Assembly: GCA_020543525.1 (NCBI GenBank)
Contig: JAHYIO010000002.1
Location: 124,001 to 188,000, forward strand
Origin: Coriolopsis trogii
Taxonomy: Eukaryota > Basidiomycota > Agaricomycetes > Polyporales > Polyporaceae
Direction of reading: 5' to 3'
DNA: 64,000 bases
This document shows, in pieces, positions 11,601-22,610 of the stretch. Position 1 is the stretch's first letter; each line of letters opens with the position of its first letter. Under the pieces are notes generated by a model that was not told the origin of the DNA, ran no database searches, and saw only the letters and a program-made list of their open reading frames with translations. Made by a program: the position numbers and the translations under genes.

Positions 11601-11652
11601 TGCCGGTGCTAGTGTCGATTCTCATGCATTTCGTCCCAGATACGTTTTGTAG
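8546..11652 (+). CDS. MFS transporter, allantoate-permease (Dal5) type
   Basis: Proton-coupled anion transporter of the plasma membrane; the family imports allantoate, nicotinate, pantothenate and related organic anions. The start at 8546 gives a charged cytoplasmic N-terminus of about 75 residues ending in the pre-TM1 motif RIARKIDIWVLPM. Recognisable segments follow in order: DKTALNYGNLYGMKTALHL, IFYLGYLIGNYPDSWLLQ, FFLGLIEAIVTPGMTILTAI, SLIWYSFNGWAGIFGGFVAY, WFLFPDSPVDARFLTPDEK, KTWLLFMASIAAQIPNG, GFTKRTFTTAVTFIG and a C-terminal EFENPYHRYVL. At least a dozen short introns are needed, including very small exons of 13 nt (near 8923-8935, joining PM to the DKT motif) and others near 11.1-11.3 kb. 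TM1 looks a few residues short in my model, so that junction is uncertain. The substrate cannot be told from sequence. Confidence 0.85.
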
Positions 11653-11776
11653 ATGAAGTTCGCCATGTGTTCAACGGTCCGGCCATGACATGCGATGATG
11701 TCATATGCACTGAAGCTTCAAGATTCCAAAACCGCTGGCAGCTTTGCCGCGAGGGTTCACAGAGACGGCCTAACAT

Positions 11777-12523
11777 CTATCCCCGTCGTACCCCAAAGCG
11801 TTGCTTCGCTGCGTATTTCCTCCACCTCTGGATATCCTCTCGAGCGAGGAGCAAGTCCACCGTGTAGAACTGTCTCGCGAGCACCTCGTTACTCGCGACC
11901 TGATGAACGACTGTGTGGCACGGTCTGTGGAATGCCAGGTCAGTACCTGTCGGGAGCAAACGTGAGATGCCCATGGCTGCTGACCTGCAAAGCCACGCGA
12001 CCGAGTTGAGCATGGCGTCCGGGTGCCACTTCTTCTTCTGGACCTTGTCGTGCACCTCGCGAGGGATGAGGTGGTGGTATGTGAGCGGGACCTCCCGCTC
12101 GCAGATCTCGCATTCGCTCGTGCGCGTCTTGGACCACATGGGGGCCGGGGCGCAGGCCTCCGCTACGTAGTCCTTCAGCACGCGACGCAAGAAGGTGGTC
12201 GCGGAGTCGTCATCTTCAGCCACTCCGCACGAAATGAGCGTGTCCGCGAAGGCGGTCGGGACGCTGTCGAGCGGGAGCTCGTCGAGGTCGGGCAGCTGTC
12301 CTCGGGTTTCGTGTGTGGCGTTACGTAGGGGTGGGGGAAGAGCGGGCCAAACTTCATCGACGAGGTAAGACGTGAAGTCGTCGAGCACGGTGTCGGCCTC
12401 ATTCTGTCCCAACTCGGGGGCCGGATCGGACAGTCCAGGCTCAGCAAGAAAGCGGCGGGCGAGACAGTCCTTGAACGTAGAGTGTTGTGGCGTGGCTGCG
12501 CCGTCTGTCCGAGAGCCTTCCAT
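11777..12523 (-). CDS. HNH-motif protein (fungal HHLIPR type)
   Basis: The single 60-nt intron (11925-11984) rebuilds the motif LNSVAWLCRPCHTVVH. The zinc/HNH core is CEICEREVPLTYHHLIPR, followed by CRPCH, as in a fungal family of small HNH-like proteins. The N-terminal half is an acidic helical region with YLVDEVWPALPPP and FADTLISCGVAEDD, conserved in the family as I remember it. The protein is about 228 residues. It may act as a nuclease or only bind DNA. It is convergent with the MFS gene, only about 125 bp apart. Confidence 0.8.
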   Translation of the reverse strand: MEGSRTDGAATPQHSTFKDCLARRFLAEPGLSDPAPELGQNEADTVLDDFTSYLVDEVWPALPPPLRNATHETRGQLPDLDELPLDSVPTAFADTLISCGVAEDDDSATTFLRRVLKDYVAEACAPAPMWSKTRTSECEICEREVPLTYHHLIPREVHDKVQKKKWHPDAMLNSVAWLCRSAAMGISRLLPTGTDLAFHRPCHTVVHQVASNEVLARQFYTVDLLLAREDIQRWRKYAAKQRFGVRRG

Positions 12524-13143
12524 CGCGCGGCGCAGGAGAGTTGGTGTGGTTGGCAGAACTGTGATTTAAGGAGTATTCTGGGGAGTTTGTGCAGGGTTTC
12601 CGTCTCGTTGGCGGCTGGTAAAGATCCCGGATAGTAGAACGATGATGGCAGTGGCAGATATCGACTGGCTTGGGACAGCCTCTATCATGATACCGATTAG
12701 GGGCTCATATTACCGGGGGTTAGGGTCTTGTTTCGTTTATTTGAATCCTGGCACTGATGAATGTTACCGACCTGTGATATCGTCCCGTCACGGCGAGACT
12801 CATCGCGGCGCGCTGCTCACTGGCATCCTCCGTGAAGTAACGAAGAACGTTCCTTCGCGACATTTTGGAGGTTAACATGTGGCTGACTCGATGACTGCCA
12901 ACGGACGATGGCACCGTACTGAGAAATTGTGGAGTTCTGACGGATGCTCGCTACCGTAATAAAGCATAGTAATGGAGCCTGTCAGTATTCTCATACTTAA
13001 GGCCTCTCGAGGGGAGGGGGGATTCAGCAGCAAGCGACCTCAATTTGCATTTGCTACTGCATCACTCGTACCTCACACACTCACAAAAACAGGTTAGCCA
13101 GTCGGACCTTAGCTAGTATCAGTGACGCTACTGACTACCCACC
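12524..13143. other. Intergenic, nothing recognised
   Basis: Upstream region of the HNH gene on one side and of the eroded knottin copy on the other. The stretch around 13045-13110 resembles the 5' leader of the intact knottin-like gene at 15.06 kb (shared wording near tactgcatcactc). I see nothing else. Confidence 0.45.
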
Positions 13144-13449
13144 GGCTGCAAGTCTGACGAAAAATGCTATGAAGTTCTCGGTGGTGATGGGGTGAGTGAC
13201 GGCCCGGTATCGCACTCTGACGTCTGGCACTCACCTTACACATATATCAAGGTTTGCGTCGCTGCCAGTTGCCTCTCCGAACTCGTTTGCACTGAAAACA
13301 GCCAGTGTGAAATATGCAACATCGCCATAACGTCCCCGCTGAAGCTTACGCTCTTCACATTTAGTTGCGTCGCTGGGGTACGTCATGTGTTCTGTGATTT
13401 TTGCTGTGATCTCATAGTATTACATCAGATCTGTCTTGTCGACCTTTGA
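13144..13449 (+). pseudogene. Knottin-like gene lacking its signal peptide
   Basis: Three coding pieces (13144-13191, 13252-13377 and 13429-13449) splice in phase and match the 16.6-kb paralogue. GCKSDEKC and VCVAASCLSELVC align with its cysteine modules, and a 21-nt last exon (ICLVDL) equals its HCLTHG exon in length and position. Upstream, in frame, a TGA lies four codons before the first piece, and no signal-peptide exon is present where the paralogues have one. An ATG at 13169 starts MKFSVVM but leads into a different frame. It is best read as a 5'-deleted copy. Correct splicing signals suggest a recent loss. Confidence 0.65.
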
Positions 13450-15062
13450 GGTAGTTGGCTGCGTCGATATACGTAGTCGGTGGTAGCGAAGACGAGCCAG
13501 AATCGGATCGGCTCCGGTGAAAACCTGGCAACGCAGATATGTACTAGTGACCATCGTATGATAGGGGAGGACAGGAGGTCTCAAACCTTTTGGCTGTATC
13601 AAGTATCTCCAGGGCTTGAAATATTGAGAGTAGAATCACGATCGACGGCGGCGTGAACGAGGCAAGCGAACGTGGTGGGATCTTGGAGACTGAGGACATC
13701 ATTCACTACTAATGTCTCACTTCGCAGAGGCGTGTCCCATACCTTACATCGTGAAGCTTCTCGCGTTTGAGTGACGTTTGGGCGTCGATCGTCATCGTCC
13801 CGTGGAGCTAAAACACGGCGTGTGCTGCCAAGTGTTGACTGACATCGAAACCCCGATTAACAGAAGACGTCACATACACAGGAGTGTACGTCCGAGACGC
13901 ATGGATTGTCGATGTGCGAGTCACTCGCTTACTATGGTCTGGTAATGGAGCCGCACCGGGTTCAAGTAGGAAGAAACGGATGCCTAATTGTGCCCGACGT
14001 CAGTACGGATGGCACGTTAGCGACACTTCAGCCACATGCCCTCTACCTGACGTATAGCTCCACGCCTGGTGCAATCAGAGGAGAAGTTGATACGACGTCC
14101 GACGGGCAGTGATTGGGGCTCATGAGTTACAGCACTCACAAGTCGGCCACTTTGGTCACCTGACAGACCTGGGTACTTGATATCACGGACACGGTTACAA
14201 TTTGAATCCACCTGCTTGCGAGGTCATTCTCAGACAGAGGACCTGTTAACTTAGTATGGTCGTACCTATGAGTGTTTGCCAGTGATGAGCGTGCGACTTC
14301 GCCTCTGGTGTCACGGTATCACGGTGGCATCATCGCGCTCGGGCCCGCTTCGGTGGGTATACAACCTTTGGTGGCATAAGTGGGTACTTCGGTACCCGTC
14401 AATCACGAGACAAATGCATGTCTTCACCTGTTTCTGGGAGAGCACTAACTAAGTATTGACGACTATTCACCGGTGCGAACCAGTCCTGACTGACTTGACC
14501 TGACCTGACCGATGTACGATTGTGACAGGGCCTGACTGCTGAATGGACCTTGTCAGTCGGGTCGAGAATTAGTCGCCCGTCCTACGAGAAATTACCGGTC
14601 CAGTCACGGTCATGGAATCGCTTCTCTGTGAGCAGCCAGAAGACCGGACAAGACGGGACTTTACAGCCCTAGTTGTTGGAGTATTTTAGTATGATTGCAA
14701 TCACTACGTTCATGTAATTAGCCGACAAGGATGATATATGGAACATCAATTGCACTGGACACCAACCTGCGCTCGAATAGGACGGATAGGACACAAATGA
14801 AGCCATTTCAATATCAAGGGCATTCGACTTGAAAACGAATGTTGGGCGCAATGGCAGAACCTACCAGCCTTACGCGAATGATTCAGCCGCTCGGGATTAT
14901 CATAAAAGGCCTATACAGAGGCGTTCTACAGTAGGTGCCTCACCTCGCATTCGCTACTGCATCACTCTCCCGTACACTGTCAAAGGTAAGTGGCCATCTC
15001 CTGTCACTGTCGTCGACGACACTGACTCGCAACAACCCTTAAACCATGCCATAGTCATCAAC
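13450..15062. other. Intergenic, low coding signal
   Basis: About 1.6 kb without a convincing gene. A short run of TGACC-type repeats occurs near 14480-14515. The last ~120 bp is the promoter and leader of the next knottin-like gene, with a TATA-like cataaaagg near 14900 and a probable 5'UTR intron ending just before the ATG at 15063. Confidence 0.45.
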
Positions 15063-15554
15063 ATGCGCTTCATCGCTGCCATTGCCAAGCTCCTCGTCGT
15101 CGCCGTTTTCCTCGGCGATGGAGCTGTTGCCACCCCCAGCACACCCGAAGCTCGAAAGCTCGCAGTGACTCCGGGGGTCTGCACCAACAACACTGACTGT
15201 CTCCTCGGTGATGTCTGCACCTCAGTCCCGCCCAGTCTCAGTCTTCCCATCTTCGGACACGTTTCGATGGTGAGTCAGCCTAATCCACGCGGCGATGAAT
15301 CAATTCACTCACCCCAGCCCTTCGGCAGATCTGCGCTCCACCGACTTGCACTCACGTGTGCACGAGTAACAACGACTGTACTTGCAGCGTGCAAGTGGGC
15401 AGTGCCCTCCTTGGCCTCGTGAATGTTCGATTCACTTGCCAGGCGGTCCCAGGCTCGAAAACTTCGGTATGTCATACAATATTAGGAAAGGAGTCCGGTT
15501 AGTGATCTCGAGAATTAGCGTTGCGCTCCAGGGTCGGCCAGCGTCGCGGCTTGA
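15063..15554 (+). CDS. Small secreted cysteine-rich protein
   Basis: Three exons (15063-15269, 15329-15466 and 15519-15554), all phase 0, give about 126 residues. The signal peptide is MRFIAAIAKLLVVAVFLGDG, with the cut near ATP. The mature chain has about ten cysteines in two blocks: VCTNNTDCLLGDVC, then ICAPPTCTHVCTSNNDCTC. The exon 2 acceptor at 15328 is chosen because the next upstream AG gives a frame with almost no cysteines. The last exon adds RCAP, like the final cysteine exon of the 3.9-kb gene. It is a paralogue of the genes at 3.9 and 16.6 kb. Role unknown. Confidence 0.68.
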
Positions 15555-16318
15555 GCCACCCTCGGACACATGGAGGTCGTCAAGATCTAGTTTGCTGAAT
15601 GTAGAATCCGGTGCCAGTCCTGACCGATGACAAGGATTATCTGTCGAAAAGCTGTAAACCCTCAGATTTTACCGACCATTGTACGATAGGAAGAGGAGAT
15701 TTGTCTTGCGGTTGTATGTGCCCGGTGCTGTTTGATGTCCAGTGAACGCAGCTATACTAGCGAATGCGTTTGATTAAGCTCAACGGACTGGTAGAAAAGC
15801 CAAAAGGCGACCACGTGGTCGTTCGGTGGTTGCCGGAGCCTTCCAAGTCTTGAGGATCCGGAGCGCGAGCCCCATAGCTTCTCCACCGAGCTTGTCGACC
15901 GCTCAGAATGTGGTTTCGCGCAAGGACAAACAGAACGCCGGGCTCCTGATGTCTCAAAATATGCGATACTGTAATGTGAGAGCTATGAATATTCATGTTG
16001 AAGCACTGACAGCTGGTCGTACAGATACATCTTCGATGGCAGGCGTGGACAGCACAGCAGAGCTCGGTATCTCAGGGTCATCCACTTAAGTCGCGGCTGG
16101 TAGTGCACACTCTGTATCATATGTTTGCGGCTCGCTCATCCACCCCGCTTACGCTGCAGTCCTCCATAGGATTAGCGATAAACCATAATGGACCTCCGTC
16201 TCTCGGCGTTACGCGTGCAAGCCTCAGAATTCCCGTACCGCTGCCCCCTAAGGTCTGGCAATGCTGACTCTCAAGATGCTTCACACCGATTAGACAGCCT
16301 GGGCTGTGGGTTGTCCTG
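15555..16318. other. Intergenic, nothing recognised
   Basis: No coding frame with recognisable content. It may contain older decayed pieces of the tandem knottin array, but I could not align any. Confidence 0.4.
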
Positions 16319-16366
16319 AAGCTCATCGTCGCCGCCGTGCTCGTCGGCGAAGGCGCTATAATTAGC
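16319..16366 (+). pseudogene. Signal-peptide relic of the knottin family
   Basis: Reads KLIVAAVLVGEGAIIS, close to the signal-peptide core KLLVVAVFLGDGAVAT of the 15.06-kb gene. No start codon precedes it in frame at the right distance and no cysteine module follows. It is a short fragment of another family copy. Confidence 0.45.
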
Positions 16367-16566
16367 CACTCAATTCTAGAGACATGTTCGCACCGTAGCT
16401 TGATTGACCATCGTCTTCATTACCCGCGCAAGCAGCCAACGCATAAATACTCCTGCAGCCTAGACACGCCATCTTCCTTCGTCTATACTCACAGTGTACT
16501 CCGAGCTCCTTATCCAGCAACACCCCAACCACCCTCCCATATTCTCCCAAGTGTAACATACACGGA

Positions 16567-16982
16567 ATGCCAGCTTTGATTCATATCTGCAAGCTGGCTC
16601 TCATTGCATCACTCGCCCCCGGACACGTCTTTGGAAGCCGGACCTCTCTGGAAGCTCGTCAAACCTGCCTTAATCAACCTTGCAACTTCGGCGCACTTGA
16701 TCAGTGCTGCGCCGGCGCAATCTGCGTTGGAGTAAGTCAGAGCATCGAGCGCAGCCGTTGTCTACTAGCTGATCTTGTACATATGATAGGTCTGCGTAGA
16801 GTCGAACTGTGTTGGCAAAGTCTGCGAGACCGACAAGGATTGCTGCGCCTCAACCTTCAATTTCGGTTGCGTGAAAATGCTCCCGACCCTAGGGGTGAGT
16901 CGCACCGTCTACATACGAGTACTATGGGGTGTCGAACGCTGACATATGTACTACCTCACAGCACTGCCTTACACACGGGTAG
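16567..16982 (+). CDS. Secreted protein with two knottin-like modules
   Basis: Exons 16567-16731, 16790-16894 and 16962-16982 splice in phase 0 to 96 residues. The signal peptide includes LALIASLAPGHVFG. The mature chain has twelve cysteines, six per module. The first is C-x4-C-x7-CC-x4-C-x3-C (CLNQPCNFGALDQCC...). The second, starting VESNCVGKVC, has its own CC pair (KDCC) and ends in the last exon (HC). Exon boundaries match those of the eroded 13-kb copy. A TATA-like cataaata lies about 125 bp upstream. Likely extracellular; function unknown. Confidence 0.72.
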
Positions 16983-17247
16983 TGTGGTAGACCGTAGGGT
17001 CGTTCATCGAATAGTGGGGGGTCCGTGGTCCCCAGGTTTTGGTGGTGTATACATAGCAGAATTTAAATGTATACATGCCATTCACGTCATGCTGAGTATG
17101 GGTTTCCGACCGCATATTGATCCTACCTGCGGCCGGGATCGAACCCCTGTTCGGTGCCTGGGCGCCTCCGAAACCGACAGGCGCCAGCATGATATGTGAG
17201 CTCATCGACCGCGACGACGACGACGATCCTTTCCCCGTTCTCTCGAC

Positions 17248-20200
17248 ATGGCGCCGCGTCGTCGGGTATCGTACGTGATACCCCCTCCTGCTGACCGCGC
17301 GCCCCGTCTTCAACTGCCACCCCACGGAGTCCCTCGCAATGGCTCAATTGGGCCCCTCCTCGTCCCCGCCCAATCTCCTTCTCCTCCACCACCCACTCCT
17401 AAATGGGCTCAACACCCTCGGCATCGACTAGGTGTATCCTGTCTCGCACTGGACACGTCTACGCAGCTCGTGGGACGCGCCGCTCCAGAGGGTATCCTCT
17501 ACACCGGCGGCCGGGATGGCCTCGTTATCTCCTGGGACCTCGGCGTCCCCATGAAGCGGCGCGCACAGCGGTACGGGTTCACCGGGAGAAGTCTGAGGCG
17601 ATGGGAGGTCATGACGAACTGGGCCGACGACGTGATAGAAGAGGAGGCGGAAGAGGGCGAAGAATATCGCAGCGATGGCGACGTCCTCGGCGAGGTCACA
17701 GGCAAGACGCGTCGTCGGATACCCCAGGACGATTCGATACCCTTCGAGGAACAGTGGGAGACGGACATGGACGCGTACCAAGCTCTGAAGGTATGTCTTA
17801 CGTTCTCGTTGTACGGGGGCCATCGAAATCGTGCAACGTCGTGTCCCATTCAATTCTTTCCGGGCCTTTCACCAAGCATTATGAGGTCTTGTCGCTCTGT
17901 CCCATCGTAACCACATCGCGTTTACATAGTAAACATGTATTGCATGCCAGTCACACACGATTACCGTGTGACAGAGTGGCATAGGCAACGGCCCCTCGGG
18001 ATGTATTCTGGATACTCTACGGTGCGCTCAACGGCATGAGGACGAGATCAGTAGGCGCAAGCCTGCACGAGGGGTGGGTGGCCTTGAGCCTACGTTTTGT
18101 GCTATTGCACATGCAACATTGCCCATGCACATAGAAGAATTTCTGTATTGTTCCAAGGGTAATATGGCTTGCTGCGAGGATCTCGACGACAAATGGGAGG
18201 AGCCCTTGCCGAACCACCGGCTATCCTCGCTTCCGTCCATTACGCTTATCACAGAGCTCTGAACGCGTCCAGCATTCAGAAGAATTGAGCAGCGTGTTGC
18301 GTTCACTTGGGGCTGCTCAATTCTTGTGGACGCTGGACGTTGGACGCGTTGAGAGACTGTTGATGGGGATGATGGACTGAAGCGAGGGCAGCCGGTGGTT
18401 CGGCAAGCCTCGTCTTGCTCCTCCCTCTCCTCCTCAAAGCTCTCGCAGCGAGCTAAACTAGCCTTGGAATAATGTCGGAATTCTTCTGTGTTCGTGAAAT
18501 ACGGCACCCTAGCCAATGCATGTCTTTCAGGGATATGCATCTTGCGGGAGCTGGTGGGACAGCGTTGACGCCACCGAAAGGGCAAAAGCGGAGGATGTCG
18601 GCTGTTCTCGCTTATACCATTGCGTCCATCAAAGTGCTCTGAACGCGTCCATCGTCCAGCGTCTACAAGAATTGAGCAGCCCTCTTCTCGCCCCAGATGG
18701 ACTCAATTTTCTGCCTCCCAGACCTGGTACCAAAGGTGTCCAGGTCACGCGTTGTCCTTTTTTTGGTCCAGGTCATATGTCTGTGCCCCGGTGTTGAAGG
18801 TACAGCACTGACTTTCTCTTCGCGTAGGTGCATCCACCAACGACACACTTCCGCCAATCCGTGCAGATGCACGCAGATTGGATCAACGATATCTTACTCT
18901 GTAATTATAATCAAACTAGTATGTATCCGCTCTTCGTCCTCTTCGTGTTCTCATTGTGCTACAGTCGTATCCGCTTCCTCCGACGGGACGATCAAAGCGT
19001 GGTCTCCCCACCTCCACGGTCAATCCGCCCCGCTGAACGAGCCTACCATCATTGGCACGCACGGCGACTATGCTCGGTGCCTGTCATACTGGTGTGTGTC
19101 TCCCGCATCCCGTCGCCGCTCGCCTCACATCGTGTAGCCGTGAACAGCAGTGGTTCGCGTCGGGATCCTTCGACCGGACGATCAAGCTATGGGATCTCGC
19201 GACGGCTACTAGCAAGACCGAGCCACTGCTTACACTCCATCCTCCAGACGCTGCCGGTCCGAAGGCGTCCATTTATGCGTTAGCCACTGATCCTTACGGG
19301 TCGGTCATTGCATCGGGCTCCCCGGAACGAGTGATTCGAATGTGGGACCCAAGATCCGGCAAGCGTATAGCAAAGCTCGTAGGTCACACTGACAACATCC
19401 GTGCAATCCTTATCTCCGAGGACGCCAAATACGTGAGTGAACGTGTATGAATGTACACCCGATCACTGACATCTACCAGTTGCTCACTGGTTCTGCGGAT
19501 GGTGCGTACTCAACATGCGGCGGGAAGAGCGGGGCTGAGTGCCATGTTAGCGTCCATCAAGCTCTGGTCACTGTCGTCTCAACGCTGTCTCCACACATTC
19601 ACCCATCACACCGAATCTGTCTGGTCACTATTCTCGTCTCATCCTGCTCTCGAGGTCTTCTACTCTGGCGACCGCTCTGGCTTAGTCTGCAAGGTCGACG
19701 TCGAGGGATGTGCTGACGTCTCTGAGGGCGAGTGTCTAGTGCTTTGTCAGGACGCTGGATCGGATCGCCCTGGAGCGTCTGGCTCTGAGGGGATCAACAA
19801 GATCGTTGCCATGGACGATAACCTGCTCTGGACTGCGTCAGGTAGCTCGAGCATCAAGCGCTGGCGGGTACCGACCCGTCGAGCCGTGAGAGCTACTGCA
19901 TTGAGCGTCGAGGGCGCGATTGACAGCCCCGTATCATCGCCACCCCCTCTCGAGTCCACACGAGACTACTACATGCAGCGCTCGAAGCGTAACTCCTTCG
20001 ACTTTCCTGCTCCGCGGGCGAGGTCTCCCATCCTGTCTAACCCAGCCTCGCAGGATCAGTCTCGGAGCAGCAGCCCACTGGCCTCGCGATCTCACAGAGC
20101 TTCATTTGTACCTTCGGTGAACTCCGCGAACGCGGGTGCCGTCGCGGATCTCGATATCGATCCCGAGCGGGAAGGTGAGGAGACATGGTACGGCATCCCC

Positions 20201-22610
20201 TTCGAGAGCCTGGTCAGGTTAACGTCGCCCAACGATGCTGGGTTTGGCATGACCGGGCTCTCTCTTCGCGGACACGACCCAGAGATTGCCACGCTTTACT
20301 CGGCTGCCTCCGTACTCAGCGTCCCTAGGATGGTACGCTCTCCCGTCCAGCAAATTCTCGTGCAGTCAGGCGGGCCTTCGGGCAGCCCACTGCGCAGCGA
20401 TACGATCCACTCCCGCACTCGTCTCAACGACGAGAACCAGACGATCCACCTGGCTCCTCGACCACGAGCGGCGTACGAGATCCGTGAGGTTGCTGCGGAC
20501 GCCATTCCGTTGTGCCACGAGCCTGACGAAGTGATCCACGGGGACCACGGTCTTGTGCGATGCGTGATGCTGAATGATCGCGTGCATGCACTCACGGTCG
20601 ACACCGCTGGCGAAGTTGCGGTTTGGGACGTCGTGCGTGGGACATGCTTGGGACGGTTCCCTAGCGAAGAGGTTGCGGCCGCGAGTCTGTGCGGGAGCGA
20701 CCAGAGCGCGAGTGTAGGTGGCGGGAGCGTCGATGGGAGGAGCGTGATGGAGAGGCATCGGAGTCCGAGGGAGGCGCTCGAGACGGTGCGCGAGAGGATC
20801 GAGGGAGAGGCGGTGGTTTCGTCGTGGTCGTCTCTGGATACGAAGACGGGAGTCTTGACGGTGCACTTGAACGAGAAGTGCTTCGAAGCGGAGATATATG
20901 CGGATGAAGCGGGGTACGGGTCTGAGCGACAGTTCAACGAGGAGGCGCGCTGTGAGTGACTCCCCTATGTGTTCCTCGATGGTGATTGATGCGAGCTTTT
21001 GCAGTGAACATTGGGAAGTGGGTCCTCAAGAACCTGTTTTATGGCTTCATCCGTGAAGAGCAGCGCATTGCTTCTAGGAGAGCTCGAGAGCTCGGCACGC
21101 ATGAACCTTCTCAGCACCGGCTCCAGCGCGGTAGTGCCCCGACTCATATTGACATTGACGGCTCGAGCCTTCATCTGAAGCCGCGCAGTAGAACGTCCTC
21201 TGACGTGTCCGCGCGGAGTGGAGCGTCCCCGCTGAACCAACGTAGTTCAGCTATTATCCACTCACCGAACATGCTGCCAGCCGTGTCGCCGTCCATATCC
21301 ACCATACCACGCTCTTCTCCGCTCATGACGCCGTTGATTCCTCTGCATGGGTCCCTTCGCGACTCTGGTGGTCTTTCGCCCATTCCTCAGTCACCCAGTA
21401 CCGCAGAGGTGACACCTGTCCCTCGGGGAAGCAAGGACATGCAGAAGGACCCGAATGCGACGCCAGCTCTTCCGCCCTCAGCCTATCCTGCTTCGGGAAA
21501 TAGCGACTACTTCTCCATCCGTACTAGGCGTCCGTCCGTGTCAACTGCGCCTACCCCTGACGACTTCTCCGGCTGGGGCGGGAAGCCTCCTGTGACTTCA
21601 GCATCTGCTTCGGACTCTGGTCTCGTGACTCCAAGCACGCCCAGTAGTCTCATGGGACGCATCAAGGCGTTTAGTGGGAGAGGCAAGCGGCAAGCGAGCG
21701 AGACTGCCAGTCCGGCGACGCCGGGCGGAACACTCACTGCTGCTAGCATCGAAGCAACCCTTGGGGTGAGTCACGTCGGACATTTGCAAATTTCGTTGCC
21801 GTACTGACTTGCGGTGGACACAGGACACGACGAGCCATGCGGCGACGAAAACTCCGGCGCAAGTACTCTTGTCAGGACCTGTCAACCCTCCACCTTCCAG
21901 CGAGGCGCCCGGTCTGCCCATCCCACCAAATACGGTCATCCTGATCTCGGAGGAGGCTCCGTCGGGATGGCATACGTTGTATCGCGGACACGTGTCGAGC
22001 ACCGCGAGTGATGTGAGGATGCTCGAGGAGGTGATGCCGTTGTGGCTCCTGGAATGTCTTTTGCAGAACAAGGTGCCGGCGATTCCGATCACGAAGATCA
22101 GCTTCGTGCTTTTGCCGTACAGGGAGCCGGATGGGGAGCAGTTGCCTGAACTGCTGAATACGTGAGCCTATGTCTATGTCTCTGCTGTGCACAGCGCTCA
22201 ACTGCTCATCTTGGGTTTTCAGTCAGCAGTCGAAGCTCACAGCCAGCCGCTTCCTGCGGGTACGCAAGCTGACAATGCACGTGAGTTGTGCTGTTCTGTC
22301 GCGATCTGTGAGTCGTGATTGTACTCACATTTGTGGATTGTAGGTGCAGGACAAGCTCGACAAGATTGCGGGAGGCGGATCACCTGTGTCTACAGTGGCG
22401 ACGCCTCGCTCCTCTTTCGAGCGACGTTCGATCTCTTCGCGCCACGACTCGCGGCCACGCGCAGACGAGTTGTACGAGATACTGTGCAATGACGTGGTGC
22501 TCCCGCTGGACATGACGCTCGCTGCCGTCAGGCAGTATGTCTGGCGCAAGCAGGCGGCGGAGCTCGTCATGCATTATAGGCGGAAGACGCCGGCGGTACG
22601 ATCTCATTGA
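17248..22610 (+). CDS. WD40 protein, WDR48/UAF1 homologue
   Basis: Probable activator subunit of a deubiquitinase: human WDR48/UAF1 activates USP1, USP12 and USP46, and S. pombe Bun proteins play the same part. WD repeats are visible in order: [96 protein letters not shown] and [15 protein letters not shown]. Low-complexity Ser/Pro stretches separate them from a C-terminal DUF3337-like region ([51 protein letters not shown]). Exon 1 ends at 17790. The next exon starts at 18828, leaving a 1037-nt intron, while the others are about 50-60 nt. The gene appears intact. Confidence 0.87.
18105..18523. repeat. Imperfect inverted repeat (~190-210 bp arms) in an intron
   Basis: The left arm (about 18105-18293) and right arm (about 18312-18523) are diverged reverse complements with an 18-nt loop. 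Shared landmarks at the inner end include gctgctcaattctt and ggacgcgtt; further out both have gccggtggttcggcaag, and near the outer end ccttggaa.aat and aattcttct. It lies wholly inside the oversized intron of the WD40 gene, so the transcript could fold into a long hairpin. Confidence 0.75.
18591..18683. repeat. Third copy of the hairpin-arm sequence
   Basis: Matches the left arm of the preceding inverted repeat in direct orientation. Common stretches are gctctgaacgcgtcc and aagaattgagcagc. Three copies of one unit in a single intron, two of them inverted, suggest a non-autonomous mobile element that inserted and rearranged here. Confidence 0.65.

Noticed and set aside
13169..13191. ATG starting MKFSVVM as a signal peptide for the 13-kb knottin copy
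   Set aside because: It splices into a different frame that lacks the cysteines and stops soon after, so it cannot be the family product.
3918..16982. Small cysteine-rich genes as hydrophobins
   Set aside because: Hydrophobins need eight Cys with two CC doublets in a fixed order and a long hydrophobic spacing. The observed patterns are C-C-CC-C-C knottin types.
17110..17190. tRNA-like stretch on the minus strand containing a TTCGATC loop
   Set aside because: The T-stem forms only two pairs, and no acceptor or anticodon arm can be drawn. Chance resemblance.
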